NCBI GenBank assembly: GCA_021790375.1
Contig: JAJYEB010000006.1
Location: 1-16,001 of the forward strand
From: Chloroflexota bacterium
GTDB taxonomy: Bacteria; Chloroflexota; Limnocylindria; Limnocylindrales; CSP1-4
DNA length: 16,001 nt
Direction of reading: 5' to 3'
Shown here: positions 6,775 through 13,351 of the stretch, in pieces
Position numbering within the stretch: position 1 is the stretch's first letter
Layout of the letters: each line of letters opens with the position of its first letter
The notes under the pieces: generated by a model
The model's input: only the letters and a program-made list of their open reading frames with translations
What the model was told of the DNA's origin: nothing
Database searches by the model: none
Translations under genes and position numbers: made by a program

Positions 6775-6974
6775 GGCCGGCCGCCGAAGATCGTGATCAG
6801 CAGGGCAAGGCCGAGACCGGCGAACATGGCGACGCGCCAGAGCTGGCGCGTCATGGATCGGCCGCCGGCCGACTGCGGCGCCTGTCTCGGCGCCGCGGTG
6901 ACACCCCCAAGGGTGTTGGGCGCGACTGCGTTGCTCAGGACATTCGGGAGCACGATGCTGCGTGGGGCCGTCAT
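6768..6974 (-). CDS. 68-aa small membrane protein, unknown function
   Basis: The ATG at 6974 follows AGGAGGGTGCC, an almost perfect ribosome site; the open frame upstream to 7046 is Arg-rich and lacks such a site. The first 43 residues (starting MTAPRSIVLPNVLSNAV) are mostly polar and rich in Ala, Pro, Asn and Gln. They are followed by MTRQLWRVAMF and one transmembrane helix (about residues 46-64, GLGLALLITIFGG) at the very C-terminus. This looks like a tail-anchored protein. It overlaps the NTF2-like gene by 7 nt and lies 93 nt after the cupin gene. I recognise no family. Confidence 0.65.
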   Translation of the reverse strand: MTAPRSIVLPNVLSNAVAPNTLGGVTAAPRQAPQSAGGRSMTRQLWRVAMFAGLGLALLITIFGGRPW

Positions 6975-7050
6975 GGCACCCTCCTGGCGCGCCCGGTGCC
7001 TCTGGGCCCGGCGCGTCCCGTTCGCGTGGTGGGGTTGATCTCGCACGCCG

Positions 7051-7066
7051 GCGCGGCCGGCCGCGC
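7051..7066 (-). terminator. GC-only palindrome after the cupin gene, possible weak terminator
   Basis: GCGCGGCCGGCCGCGC is a perfect 16-bp palindrome ending one base from the cupin stop codon. It could fold as a 6-bp stem with a 4-nt loop. No U-tract follows on the minus strand, so intrinsic termination is doubtful; mRNA 3'-end protection is also possible. Such palindromes are not rare in GC-rich DNA. Confidence 0.3.
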
Positions 7067-7067
7067 G

Positions 7068-7451
7068 CTACCGCGTGTGCTGGGCCGCCTCCGCTGCCTC
7101 GGCCTCGGCCTTCGTGCGGTGGATGGTCCCGGGGGCGTGCTCCGGTGGAGCGTAGATCGTGTACAGGCGCAGATCCTCGGCGCCCGTGTTGATGAAGTTG
7201 TGGCGGGTTCCAGCCGGGACATGGACGAGCCAGCCTGCCCGGACGTCACTGCGGGTCCCGTCGAGCACCGCCTGGCCCTCGCCGGCCACGAACACCAGCA
7301 CCTGGTCGACATCGGCATGGACCTCTTCGCCGATGTCCTCACCGGGCGGGATGCTCATCACCACCACCTGGCTGTGAGGGCCGGTAGCGAGGACCTCGCG
7401 GAAGAAGGTATTGCGCCTGGCTCGCTCAAGGATCTCGTCGCTGAAGGCCAT
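7068..7451 (-). CDS. Cupin-domain protein
   Basis: A 127-aa single-domain cupin (COG0662-like). Cupin motif 1 is PGEDIGEEVHADVDQVLVFV (residues 36-55) and motif 2 is GWLVHVPAGTRHNFIN (residues 73-88). The canonical metal-binding HxH...E is modified here: H45 is kept, the second His is D47 and the Glu position is Q50, while H84 of motif 2 is kept. The N-terminal EILERARRNTFFREVLATG is common to this small family. The ATG follows AAAGGAGCTGAGG, a good ribosome site; the longer frame to 7505 has no support. The tail is Ala/Glu-rich (KAEAEAAEAAQHTR). The role is unknown; its position next to HSP20 suggests stress. Gap 7452-7556 holds only its leader, with no clear signal. Confidence 0.88.
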   Translation of the reverse strand: MAFSDEILERARRNTFFREVLATGPHSQVVVMSIPPGEDIGEEVHADVDQVLVFVAGEGQAVLDGTRSDVRAGWLVHVPAGTRHNFINTGAEDLRLYTIYAPPEHAPGTIHRTKAEAEAAEAAQHTR

Positions 7452-7556
7452 CCTCAGCTCCTTTCTCGTTCCCGACCTCGCATCGTGCGTTCGCTCGGGC
7501 AGCACCGACGAGCATGGGCGCCTCGGTCGGGGGGCCGCCTTCTCGGTCGCCGGCGG

Positions 7557-8012
7557 CTAGCGCTTGATCGAGCCCTCGATCGCCTCGATCATTCCGGGCT
7601 GGACCTTGATGTGCCTCACCTCGGCCTGCTCCCGCTTGGGGATCGTGAGGGTCAGGATGCCGTTTTCGAAGATCGCCTCGGTCTTCTCGGCCTGGAAGCG
7701 CTCGGGCAGGCGCAGGGCGCGTTCGAATGCGCCGACATGCAACTCACGCCGGTGGTATTCCCTGTCCTCCGACTCCTCGTCGGCCTTCAACTCGCCGGTG
7801 ATCGTGAGGGTGTCGCCGTCGATCGCGATGTCGACCTCGGCGGGCTTGATGCCCGGCAGCGCGGCCCTGACGACGAGGGCGGCGGCGGTTTCATAGACGT
7901 CGACCGCCAGCCAGTGGCGGCTGGGCCGGGGGAAGCTCTCCTCGAACAGCCGATCCATCGCCTGGCGCAGCGGCACGGTATCCGCGAACGGATCGCGCAG
8001 CATCAGAGTCAT
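7557..8012 (-). CDS. HSP20 family small heat-shock chaperone
   Basis: A 151-aa small heat-shock protein, an ATP-independent holdase that binds unfolding proteins in the cytoplasm. The alpha-crystallin domain runs from about residue 36 to 130. It includes the first strands (LAVDVYETAAALVVRAALPG), DGDTLTITGEL, REYHRRELHVGAFERALRLP and the signature ENGILTLTIPKRE. A C-terminal I-x-V element (HIKV) matches the oligomerisation motif. The ATG at 8012 was chosen because GAGGAG lies 8 nt upstream and homologues start shortly before the first membrane-free helix; the frame extending to 8141 is unconserved. It is preceded by the GlsB-like gene and a leader able to form hairpins around the ribosome site. 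Confidence 0.95.
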   Translation of the reverse strand: MTLMLRDPFADTVPLRQAMDRLFEESFPRPSRHWLAVDVYETAAALVVRAALPGIKPAEVDIAIDGDTLTITGELKADEESEDREYHRRELHVGAFERALRLPERFQAEKTEAIFENGILTLTIPKREQAEVRHIKVQPGMIEAIEGSIKR

Positions 8013-8022
8013 TCCATCATCT

Positions 8023-8075
8023 CCTCGTGGTTCTGTCGCGAGGGGCAGAACCGATATCGATGGGCCGCCCGGTTC
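8023..8075 (-). promoter_or_regulatory. Candidate RNA switch or thermometer in the hsp20 leader
   Basis: Stem A is GGTTCTG (8046-8052) with CAGAACC (8029-8035), 7 bp with a 10-nt loop, leaving the ribosome site free. Stem B is CCTCG (8039-8043) with CGAGG (8023-8027), which covers the GAGG of the ribosome site. Stem C is GAACCG (8070-8075) with CGGTTC (8048-8053). B and C together are incompatible with A. The arrangement resembles leaders of thermally controlled small heat-shock genes. It is inferred from base pairing only; a DNA operator is the alternative. Confidence 0.4.
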
Positions 8076-8098
8076 GGAATCGGCGACCCCCGGTGTTG

Positions 8099-8365
8099 CT
8101 AGAAGTGGAACAGCCGGCGTCGGGGCGTGACGAGGTGCCACGCGACGAGCAGCGCCGCGGCCCCCACGGCGGCGATGACGATGCTTTCGGCGTTGAGGCC
8201 GTTCACGCGGCCGATGTGCAGCAGGCTCGTCGCGACGAAGCCACCGACGAGCGCCCCGACGACACCAAGGACGATCGTCCCGATGACGCCTTCACGGCCG
8301 CCGATGACCATGTTTGCGAGGAAACCGGCGATCGCGCCGAGGACGATCCATGCCAGGATGCCCAT
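8099..8365 (-). CDS. GlsB/YeaQ/YmgE family stress-response membrane protein
   Basis: An 88-aa hydrophobic protein starting MGILAWIVLGAIAGFLANMV, with a Gly-rich second helix (GVIGTIVLGVVGALVGGFVA) and a third (SIVIAAVGAAALLVAWHLV), followed by a basic tail (TPRRRLFHF). This three-helix pattern is the 'transglycosylase-associated' GlsB/YeaQ family, induced by general stress in many bacteria; its biochemical role is unknown. The ATG at 8365 gives the canonical MGI start with AAGGTG upstream; an in-frame GTG three codons earlier (8374) is an alternative. It heads the minus-strand stress block and is divergent from padR, 93 nt away. Confidence 0.9.
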   Translation of the reverse strand: MGILAWIVLGAIAGFLANMVIGGREGVIGTIVLGVVGALVGGFVATSLLHIGRVNGLNAESIVIAAVGAAALLVAWHLVTPRRRLFHF

Positions 8366-8418
8366 GGGATCCACCTTCTCCGGGCTCAGCCGACAAGGGT
8401 CGTCAGTCTGGCGATCAT

Positions 8419-8451
8419 TTGTCTCGAACCGTTTGCATCATATGGTACATT
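8419..8451 (+). promoter_or_regulatory. padR promoter with overlapping palindromic operator
   Basis: This AT-rich island stands out from its surroundings. TTGTCT (8419-8424) and TATGGT (8441-8446) are 16 nt apart and resemble a -35/-10 pair, and TACATT (8446-8451) fits TANNNT seven bases before the ATG of padR. An imperfect 16-bp palindrome, TGCATCATATGGTACA (8434-8449), centred on CATATG with 6 of 8 pairs, covers the -10 region, as expected for PadR autorepression. The opposite strand faces the stress block. The promoter call is inferred. Confidence 0.5.
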
Positions 8452-8458
8452 CTGGACT

Positions 8459-9076
8459 ATGTCAACCGAGCAACTCACGCCCACCTCGTACCTCGTGCTC
8501 GGACTCCTCGCGCGCGAGGGACCGTCCACCCCGTACGCGCTCAAGCGCCACGTCGCGGCCACGCTCGGCCACTTCTGGTCGTTCCCGCACTCGCTCCTCT
8601 ACGACGAGCCCGCCCGCCTGGCCGGTCTCGGGCTGCTCCGCGAGCAGCGGGAGGCGGACGGCCGCCGCCGCCGAATCTTCAGCATCACCGCGGCTGGACA
8701 GGCCGCGGTGCAGGCCTGGCTCTCCCGACCCTCGCACGAGCCGACCGAGCTGCGTGACCCCGGGCTGCTGCAGCTGTTCTTCGCCGATCTCGGACCGCCC
8801 GAGGCGCGGCTCGCGATCGCCGTCGAGCAGCTGGCCATCCATCGCGCGAAGCTCGCCGACTACGAGGAGGACCAACGCCTCGAGCAGGGAGCCGGTGCCG
8901 GCGGCCCGGGACATCGCACCGCCGAGCGCTGGCACGGAGAGACCGTGCGCATGGGCCTCCTCTACGAGCGCGCCGCGATGGACTTCTGGGCAGGCGTGAC
9001 GGAGAGCGCCGGTGGTGCGGACGAGGCGGACGACCGTGGGCGGGCGGAGGACGATGGGGCCCGCGTCAGCTGGTGA
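8459..9076 (+). CDS. PadR family transcriptional regulator
   Basis: A 205-aa DNA-binding regulator. The N-terminal winged helix-turn-helix (residues 5-85) shows TPTSYLVLGLLAREGPSTPYALKRHV, then GHFWSFPHSLLYDEPARLAGLGLL and a wing reading READGRRRRIFSITAAGQAAVQAWL, all typical of PadR. The C-terminal half, with RDPGLLQLFFADLG and a long helix (AIAVEQLAIHRAKLADYEED), is the dimerisation region of the long PadR-s2 type. I chose ATG 8459: it has no Shine-Dalgarno but TACATT seven bases upstream, fitting leaderless initiation, and the long frame upstream to 8027 is antisense to the GlsB gene. PadR proteins usually repress themselves and neighbours in response to small molecules or stress. Confidence 0.92.
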   Translation: MSTEQLTPTSYLVLGLLAREGPSTPYALKRHVAATLGHFWSFPHSLLYDEPARLAGLGLLREQREADGRRRRIFSITAAGQAAVQAWLSRPSHEPTELRDPGLLQLFFADLGPPEARLAIAVEQLAIHRAKLADYEEDQRLEQGAGAGGPGHRTAERWHGETVRMGLLYERAAMDFWAGVTESAGGADEADDRGRAEDDGARVSW

Positions 9077-9144
9077 ACACCGAAGGCCGGTCGGGTAGAC
9101 TCGGCACGCAGCGGGACAGCGTCGGCCCTGACGAGGACGGTGGG

Positions 9145-12100
9145 ATGCCGCAGGAGTCCACAACCGGGAAGAGCCGTCACCTCGTGGTGGTCGGCGCCTC
9201 GGCCGGTGGCGTGGAGGCGGTCTCCGAGTTCCTCGCGTCCCTGCCCCCGGATTTCACCGCGCCGGTCGTCGTCGCCCAGCACCTCAACCCCAGCCGGCCG
9301 AGCCATCTCCACGACATCCTGAGCCGCCGGTCGCCGCTGCCGCTGCGTGTCGCCGGCGCGCGGGAACCGCTGGAGGGAGGAGTCGTCTTCGTCATCCCGG
9401 CCAACCACGACGCGGAGATCGAGGACGCGTCGATCGTCCTCCACGACGTCTCCCCGGGGCGGGCGGCGCCGTCCATCGACCGGCTGCTGCGGACCGCCGC
9501 CGAGTCGGTCGGCGCCGGGACGATCGCCGTCGTGCTGAGCGGCAGCGGATCCGACGGGGCCGCCGGGGCGCACGAGGTGGCGACGGCCGGGGGTACCGTG
9601 CTCATCCAGGAGCCCGCCAGCGCCGCCTTCCCGTCGATGCCGCTGGCCGTGGCCGCGAGCACCGTCGACATCGTGGCCCAGCCCGCCGCCATGGGTCCGC
9701 TGCTGGAGCGCCTCGTCGCCGGTGCACCCGCCGTCGCGGATCCGGCTGATGATCGGCAGCTCCGCCTGCTGCTGATGCGGCTGGGCGAGCAGAGCGGGAT
9801 CGACTTCGCAGCCTACAAGCGGCCGACGATCCTGCGCCGGCTGCAGGGGAGAATGGCGGCCACACGGCAGGAGACCCTCGCCGACTACGTCCGATACCTG
9901 CAGCAGGAACCCGACGAGTACCAGCGCCTGATCGGCAGCCTGCTCATCAAGGTGACCGAGTTCTTCCGTGACGAGAAGGTCATGGATCACCTGCGGCGAC
10001 GCGTGCTGCCCGAACTCGTGGCGCACGCCCGGGACACCCGGGAGCTGCGGGTCTGGTGCGCCGGTTGTGCCACCGGCGAAGAGGCATACACCGTTGCCAT
10101 GCTCGTCGCGGAAGCACTCGGAGAGGAGCGCGGGCACATCGACGTGCGCATCTTCGCCACCGACGTGGACGCCGCAGCGCTCGCGTTCGCCCGCCACGGC
10201 GTCTACGGGGCGGGCGCTGTTCGCAACGTGCCCCCCGACCTCCTCGAGCGGTACTTCGTGACGGCCGGTGACGAGTACTCGGTGACCAAGGAGTTGCGCG
10301 ACCTGGTCGTCTTCGGCGAGCACGACCTGGGCGCCCAGCCGCCGTTCCCACGGATCGATCTCGTGCTGTGCCGGAATGTGCTGATCTACTTCCTGCCTGA
10401 TCTCCAGCAGCGCGTCCTGCGCGTCTTCGCGTTCGCGTTGCGCGAAGGAGGCTGGCTCGTGCTGGGAAGTTCGGAGAGCGCCGCGGCCCTGGGCTCCAGC
10501 TTCACCGTCGACCGCGGGACGCTGAAGGTCTATCGGCGCGCCGGCCCCGCGCCGGCGCCCGTACCCGGCCTGACGACCCAGCCCCTGGCCCACGCGCCGC
10601 GACGGTCGCGCCCGCAGCCGGCCGCCGCCAGGCGGGGAGGCGGTGCACCCGACGCGGCGCGGCCCGGCGAGCTCCAGGCGGAGCAGATCCTGCTCGAACT
10701 GCCCGTGGGGGTGGTGACGGTCGGCCGGCACTGGGAGACGCTGCGGATCAACCCGGCGGCACGGCGACTGCTCGCCATCCACGGCGCCGCGCTCGGCGAC
10801 GACTTCACCCACCTCGCGGAGACTCTCCCGGCGGCGGCCCTGCGCGGCGTCCTGCGCGGCGCACTCCAGGGAGACGCCAGCACCACCGTGTGGGAGACCC
10901 TCACGCCGGACCTGCTGACCGGCAGGCCGCGCCACCTCGAAGTGAACTGCATACCCTTCCGCCAGCGGCCCGGCGACCCGGTCGCCGGCGCCCTCCTCCT
11001 CGTCAGCGACGTGAGCCTCGCGGCGGAGGAGCGTGCGGCGGTGCCGGTCCTGCGCCAGCGACTCCAGCAGGCGATCGATGAATCGCAGCGGCTCCTTGCG
11101 CTGAACCAGGAGGTCACCGCCGCCAACGACCAGCTCCGCGTGACGAACGAGGAATTGCTGATGGGCGCCGAGGACGCCCAGGCGGCGCGCGAGGAGGCCG
11201 AGACCCTGACCGAGGAGCTGCAGGCCTCCAACGAGGAACTCGAGACCCTCAACGAAGAGCTCCAGGCGAGCGTCGAGGAGCTCAACGTTGCCAACGAGGA
11301 CCTCGCGACCCGGACCGATGAGCTGGCCGCCCAGACGGACACCCTGGCGAGGCAGGCGCAGGAGCTGGCCCAGGAACGGGATCGGATGAAGTCCATCCTG
11401 CACGGGATGGCCGACGCGGTCCTGGCCGTGGACGCCGATGGCCGGGCCGTCATGTGGAACGAGGCCTACGAGGCGATCTTCGGCGATCCCTCCGTTCCCT
11501 TCGTCCCCGAGGATGAGCACAGTCAGCCGCTCGACGCAGAGGCGTGGCCGCAGCAGCGTGCCCGACGTGGCGAGTCCTTCAGCACCGAGTTCTCGATGCG
11601 CGGCCCGGACGGGGCCCGGCGGTGGTTCGAGGCCAGGGGCTCAGGGCTGCAGCTTCCGATCCCGGGCTGGGCCGGGGTGGTCGTGATCCGCGAGGTGACG
11701 GAGCGGAGCCTGCGGGCGCTCCAGGAGCAGTTCATGATCGCGGCGAGCCACGAGCTGCGCACGCCGATCGCGGCCCTCCACGGGTACGTCCAGCTGCTCG
11801 CCCGGCGGCTCGACCCAGCTGCCGACGAGACTGCCGCCCGCTACGCGGCGAGCGCCCTGTCCCAGACGCGGCGGCTCGGCAGCCTGACGGATCGGCTCTT
11901 CGATCTCAGCCTCTTCACGCTGGACCGGGTGACCATCGAGCGCGAGCGGATCGATCTCGTGGCCCTCGCACGCCGAGTCGCCGAGATGACCGCCGTCCTG
12001 GCCGACGGCACGACCATCGAAGTCCACCAGCCACCACGACCGCTGGTGGTCGACGGCGACCCCGGGCGCCTGGAGCAGGTCCTCACCAACCTGGTGACCA

Positions 12101-12408
12101 ACTCGCTGATCCACGGGGGAGCCAGGCGGCTGGACGTGAGGCTCCGGCGGTCCGGGCCGTGGGCCGAGATCAACGTGGCCGACGACGGCCGGGGAATCCC
12201 GGCCGACGAGATGCCCGGCCTGTTCGATCGCTTCACCCGCGCGGGCCAGCCCCGCGAGGGGGTGCGGGTGGGTCTCGGCCTCGGCCTCTTCCTTGCGCGC
12301 GAGATCGTGATCGCCCACGGCGGATCAATCGAAGCCTCGTCGGAGGTCGGGCGCGGGACCACGGTCACGGTCCGGCTGCCCATGCCGGCCAGGAGGAGCC
12401 GCGCATGA
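9145..12408 (+). CDS. CheB-CheR-PAS-coiled coil-PAS-histidine kinase fusion
   Basis: A 1087-aa cytoplasmic signalling protein. CheB methylesterase (residues 12-180) has the catalytic triad S19 (GASAGG), H46 (VVAQHL) and D137 (SGSGSDGAAG). CheR methyltransferase (about 200-465) has the SAM motif VWCAGCATGEEAYT at 303 and LCRNVLIYF. PAS1 is at about 513-622, a heptad-rich coiled coil (TEELQASNEELETLNEELQA) at 640-750 and PAS2 at 750-850. HisKA follows with H869 (SHELRTPI), and HATPase has N box 981 (LTNLVTNSLIHGG), G1 1013 (DDGRGIP) and G2 1043 (GLGLGLFLA). No chemoreceptor or CheA is nearby, so the role is probably not flagellar chemotaxis. ATG 9145 follows GAGGACGGTGGG; GTG 9073, overlapping the padR stop, would add 24 unconserved residues. 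The end overlaps the regulator gene by ATGA. Confidence 0.95.
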   Translation: MPQESTTGKSRHLVVVGASAGGVEAVSEFLASLPPDFTAPVVVAQHLNPSRPSHLHDILSRRSPLPLRVAGAREPLEGGVVFVIPANHDAEIEDASIVLHDVSPGRAAPSIDRLLRTAAESVGAGTIAVVLSGSGSDGAAGAHEVATAGGTVLIQEPASAAFPSMPLAVAASTVDIVAQPAAMGPLLERLVAGAPAVADPADDRQLRLLLMRLGEQSGIDFAAYKRPTILRRLQGRMAATRQETLADYVRYLQQEPDEYQRLIGSLLIKVTEFFRDEKVMDHLRRRVLPELVAHARDTRELRVWCAGCATGEEAYTVAMLVAEALGEERGHIDVRIFATDVDAAALAFARHGVYGAGAVRNVPPDLLERYFVTAGDEYSVTKELRDLVVFGEHDLGAQPPFPRIDLVLCRNVLIYFLPDLQQRVLRVFAFALREGGWLVLGSSESAAALGSSFTVDRGTLKVYRRAGPAPAPVPGLTTQPLAHAPRRSRPQPAAARRGGGAPDAARPGELQAEQILLELPVGVVTVGRHWETLRINPAARRLLAIHGAALGDDFTHLAETLPAAALRGVLRGALQGDASTTVWETLTPDLLTGRPRHLEVNCIPFRQRPGDPVAGALLLVSDVSLAAEERAAVPVLRQRLQQAIDESQRLLALNQEVTAANDQLRVTNEELLMGAEDAQAAREEAETLTEELQASNEELETLNEELQASVEELNVANEDLATRTDELAAQTDTLARQAQELAQERDRMKSILHGMADAVLAVDADGRAVMWNEAYEAIFGDPSVPFVPEDEHSQPLDAEAWPQQRARRGESFSTEFSMRGPDGARRWFEARGSGLQLPIPGWAGVVVIREVTERSLRALQEQFMIAASHELRTPIAALHGYVQLLARRLDPAADETAARYAASALSQTRRLGSLTDRLFDLSLFTLDRVTIERERIDLVALARRVAEMTAVLADGTTIEVHQPPRPLVVDGDPGRLEQVLTNLVTNSLIHGGARRLDVRLRRSGPWAEINVADDGRGIPADEMPGLFDRFTRAGQPREGVRVGLGLGLFLAREIVIAHGGSIEASSEVGRGTTVTVRLPMPARRSRA

Positions 12409-13022
12409 TCAACCTGGTCATCGTGGAAGACCACCCGGCGATCGCGGAGGGGCTCGCGGGGCTGCTGGGCAGTGAGCCGGACGTGCACATCGTCGGGACG
12501 GCCGCTGACCGGAGCCACGCCCGGGCGCTGATCGAGCGCCACCAACCGGACGTGGTCCTGTGCGACGTCATGCAGGGTGGCCTCGACGGCGGGCTCGATC
12601 TCCTTGCCGACTTCGCCGGCCGGACACCCGCACCCGCGTTCGTCATGTACAGCGCCTACAGCAAGGCGAGCTTCATGGCCAAGGCGATCGCCCGCGGCGC
12701 TGCCGCGTACGTCTCGAAGCTGGAGTCCGCCGAGGAGATCCTCCGCGTCATCCGGGAGGCCGCACGAGGACGCCGCGTGTTCGCGCCCGCCGCCCTGTCG
12801 GCCGCGCGCGGCGCGCTGCGCCCGCCCACCCCCCGCGAACTCGAGACGATCGACCTGCTGGCCCGCGGCCGCACGAACGAGGAGATCGCGGCCGCCCTCT
12901 CGATCCAGGTCAAGACCGTGGAGAGCCGGCTGCGCCGGCTGTTCGATCGGTACGACGTCACGAACCGCATGAGCCTCGTGTACCTGGCCCGGCAGGAGGG
13001 CTGGCTGCTCGACCTCGGGTGA
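12405..13022 (+). CDS. NarL/FixJ-type response regulator
   Basis: A 205-aa two-component regulator. The receiver domain (residues 1-120) starts MINLVIVEDHPAIAEGL with the acidic pair E8-D9, the phospho-acceptor D54 (VVLCDVMQGG), the switch Ser in FVMYSAYSK and the conserved Lys in AAYVSKLES. A LuxR-type helix-turn-helix (about 140-200) reads TPRELETIDLLARGRTNEEI, then IQVKTVESRLRRLFDRYDV. The ATG overlaps the kinase stop (ATGA) and follows AGGAGGAGCCGCGC, so the pair is translationally coupled and it is the probable partner of the kinase H869. Target promoters are unknown; the next genes downstream are candidates. The 133-nt gap 13023-13155 follows, without a clear terminator. Confidence 0.95.
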   Translation: MINLVIVEDHPAIAEGLAGLLGSEPDVHIVGTAADRSHARALIERHQPDVVLCDVMQGGLDGGLDLLADFAGRTPAPAFVMYSAYSKASFMAKAIARGAAAYVSKLESAEEILRVIREAARGRRVFAPAALSAARGALRPPTPRELETIDLLARGRTNEEIAAALSIQVKTVESRLRRLFDRYDVTNRMSLVYLARQEGWLLDLG

Positions 13023-13031
13023 GGCTCGTGC

Positions 13032-13049
13032 CGGGTTTCCATCCTCGCG
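13032..13049. repeat. 18-nt motif shared with the ice-binding gene upstream region
   Basis: CGGGTTTCCATCCTCGCG at 13032-13049 matches CGGGATTCCATCCTCGCG at 4538-4555 in 17 of 18 positions. Both copies are intergenic, one 107 nt before the start of the 42-aa peptide and one 122 nt before the ice-binding protein start. It may be a shared regulatory site. Such a match can occur by chance in GC-rich DNA, so confidence is low. Confidence 0.25.
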
Positions 13050-13155
13050 GGCTCCGGGCCGTATCCCCTACCTTCTGCACGTGCCGCACCGGTGGCGCCG
13101 CGAGGGTCGCTCGAGCATCGCGCCCCGGCCACCGCCCCGCCGTCGAGGAGATCCC

Positions 13156-13284
13156 GTGATCAGGAATCCAGCCAGCCGGAACGTCGCGGTCGCCGGCGCG
13201 TGGCCCACGTCGATGCGCACGCTCGAGTACCTGATTGCCTGCCTGGCCGTCCTGTCGGCCATCGGCATTGGAATCGCGCGCTAG
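13156..13284 (+). CDS. 42-aa small membrane peptide, unknown function
   Basis: The GTG start follows GAGGAGATCCC, a perfect ribosome binding site at ideal spacing, in contrast to the unsupported frame further upstream. The translation begins VIRNPASRNVAVAGAWPTSM and continues with MRTLEYLIACLAVLSAIGIG as a single helix ending IAR, so the short polar N-terminus is followed by a C-terminal membrane anchor. No family is recognised. It lies 133 nt after the response regulator and 67 nt before the phosphodiesterase gene, and may be cotranscribed with either. The strong ribosome site and clean membrane helix support it being real. Confidence 0.6.
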   Translation: MIRNPASRNVAVAGAWPTSMRTLEYLIACLAVLSAIGIGIAR

Positions 13285-13286
13285 GG

Positions 13287-13316
13287 ACGACGCCGGGCCC
13301 GGGGTCGTGCCCGGGC
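13287..13316 (+). terminator. GC-rich hairpin with an alternative fold after the 42-aa peptide
   Basis: GCCCGGG (13297-13303) pairs with CCCGGGC (13310-13316) around a 6-nt loop, 12 nt after the stop codon. A competing hairpin pairs ACGAC (13287-13291) with GTCGT (13304-13308). The two cannot form together, as in attenuators. No U-tract follows, so a Rho-independent terminator is uncertain. Confidence 0.35.
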
Positions 13317-13351
13317 TGCGCTCGTCCCCGCGACCAGGCCGAGACGCCGCC

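Noticed and set aside
8013..8098. CIRCE or HspR (HAIR) operator for hsp20
   Set aside because: Neither TTAGCACTC-N9-GAGTGCTAA nor CTTGAGT-N7-ACTCAAG is present; only the GGTTCTG inverted repeat is seen.
8962..11520. Long 852-aa open frame on the minus strand
   Set aside because: It is antisense to the CheB-CheR-kinase gene, whose domains are unmistakable; the mirrored frame is low-complexity and a product of high GC and codon bias.
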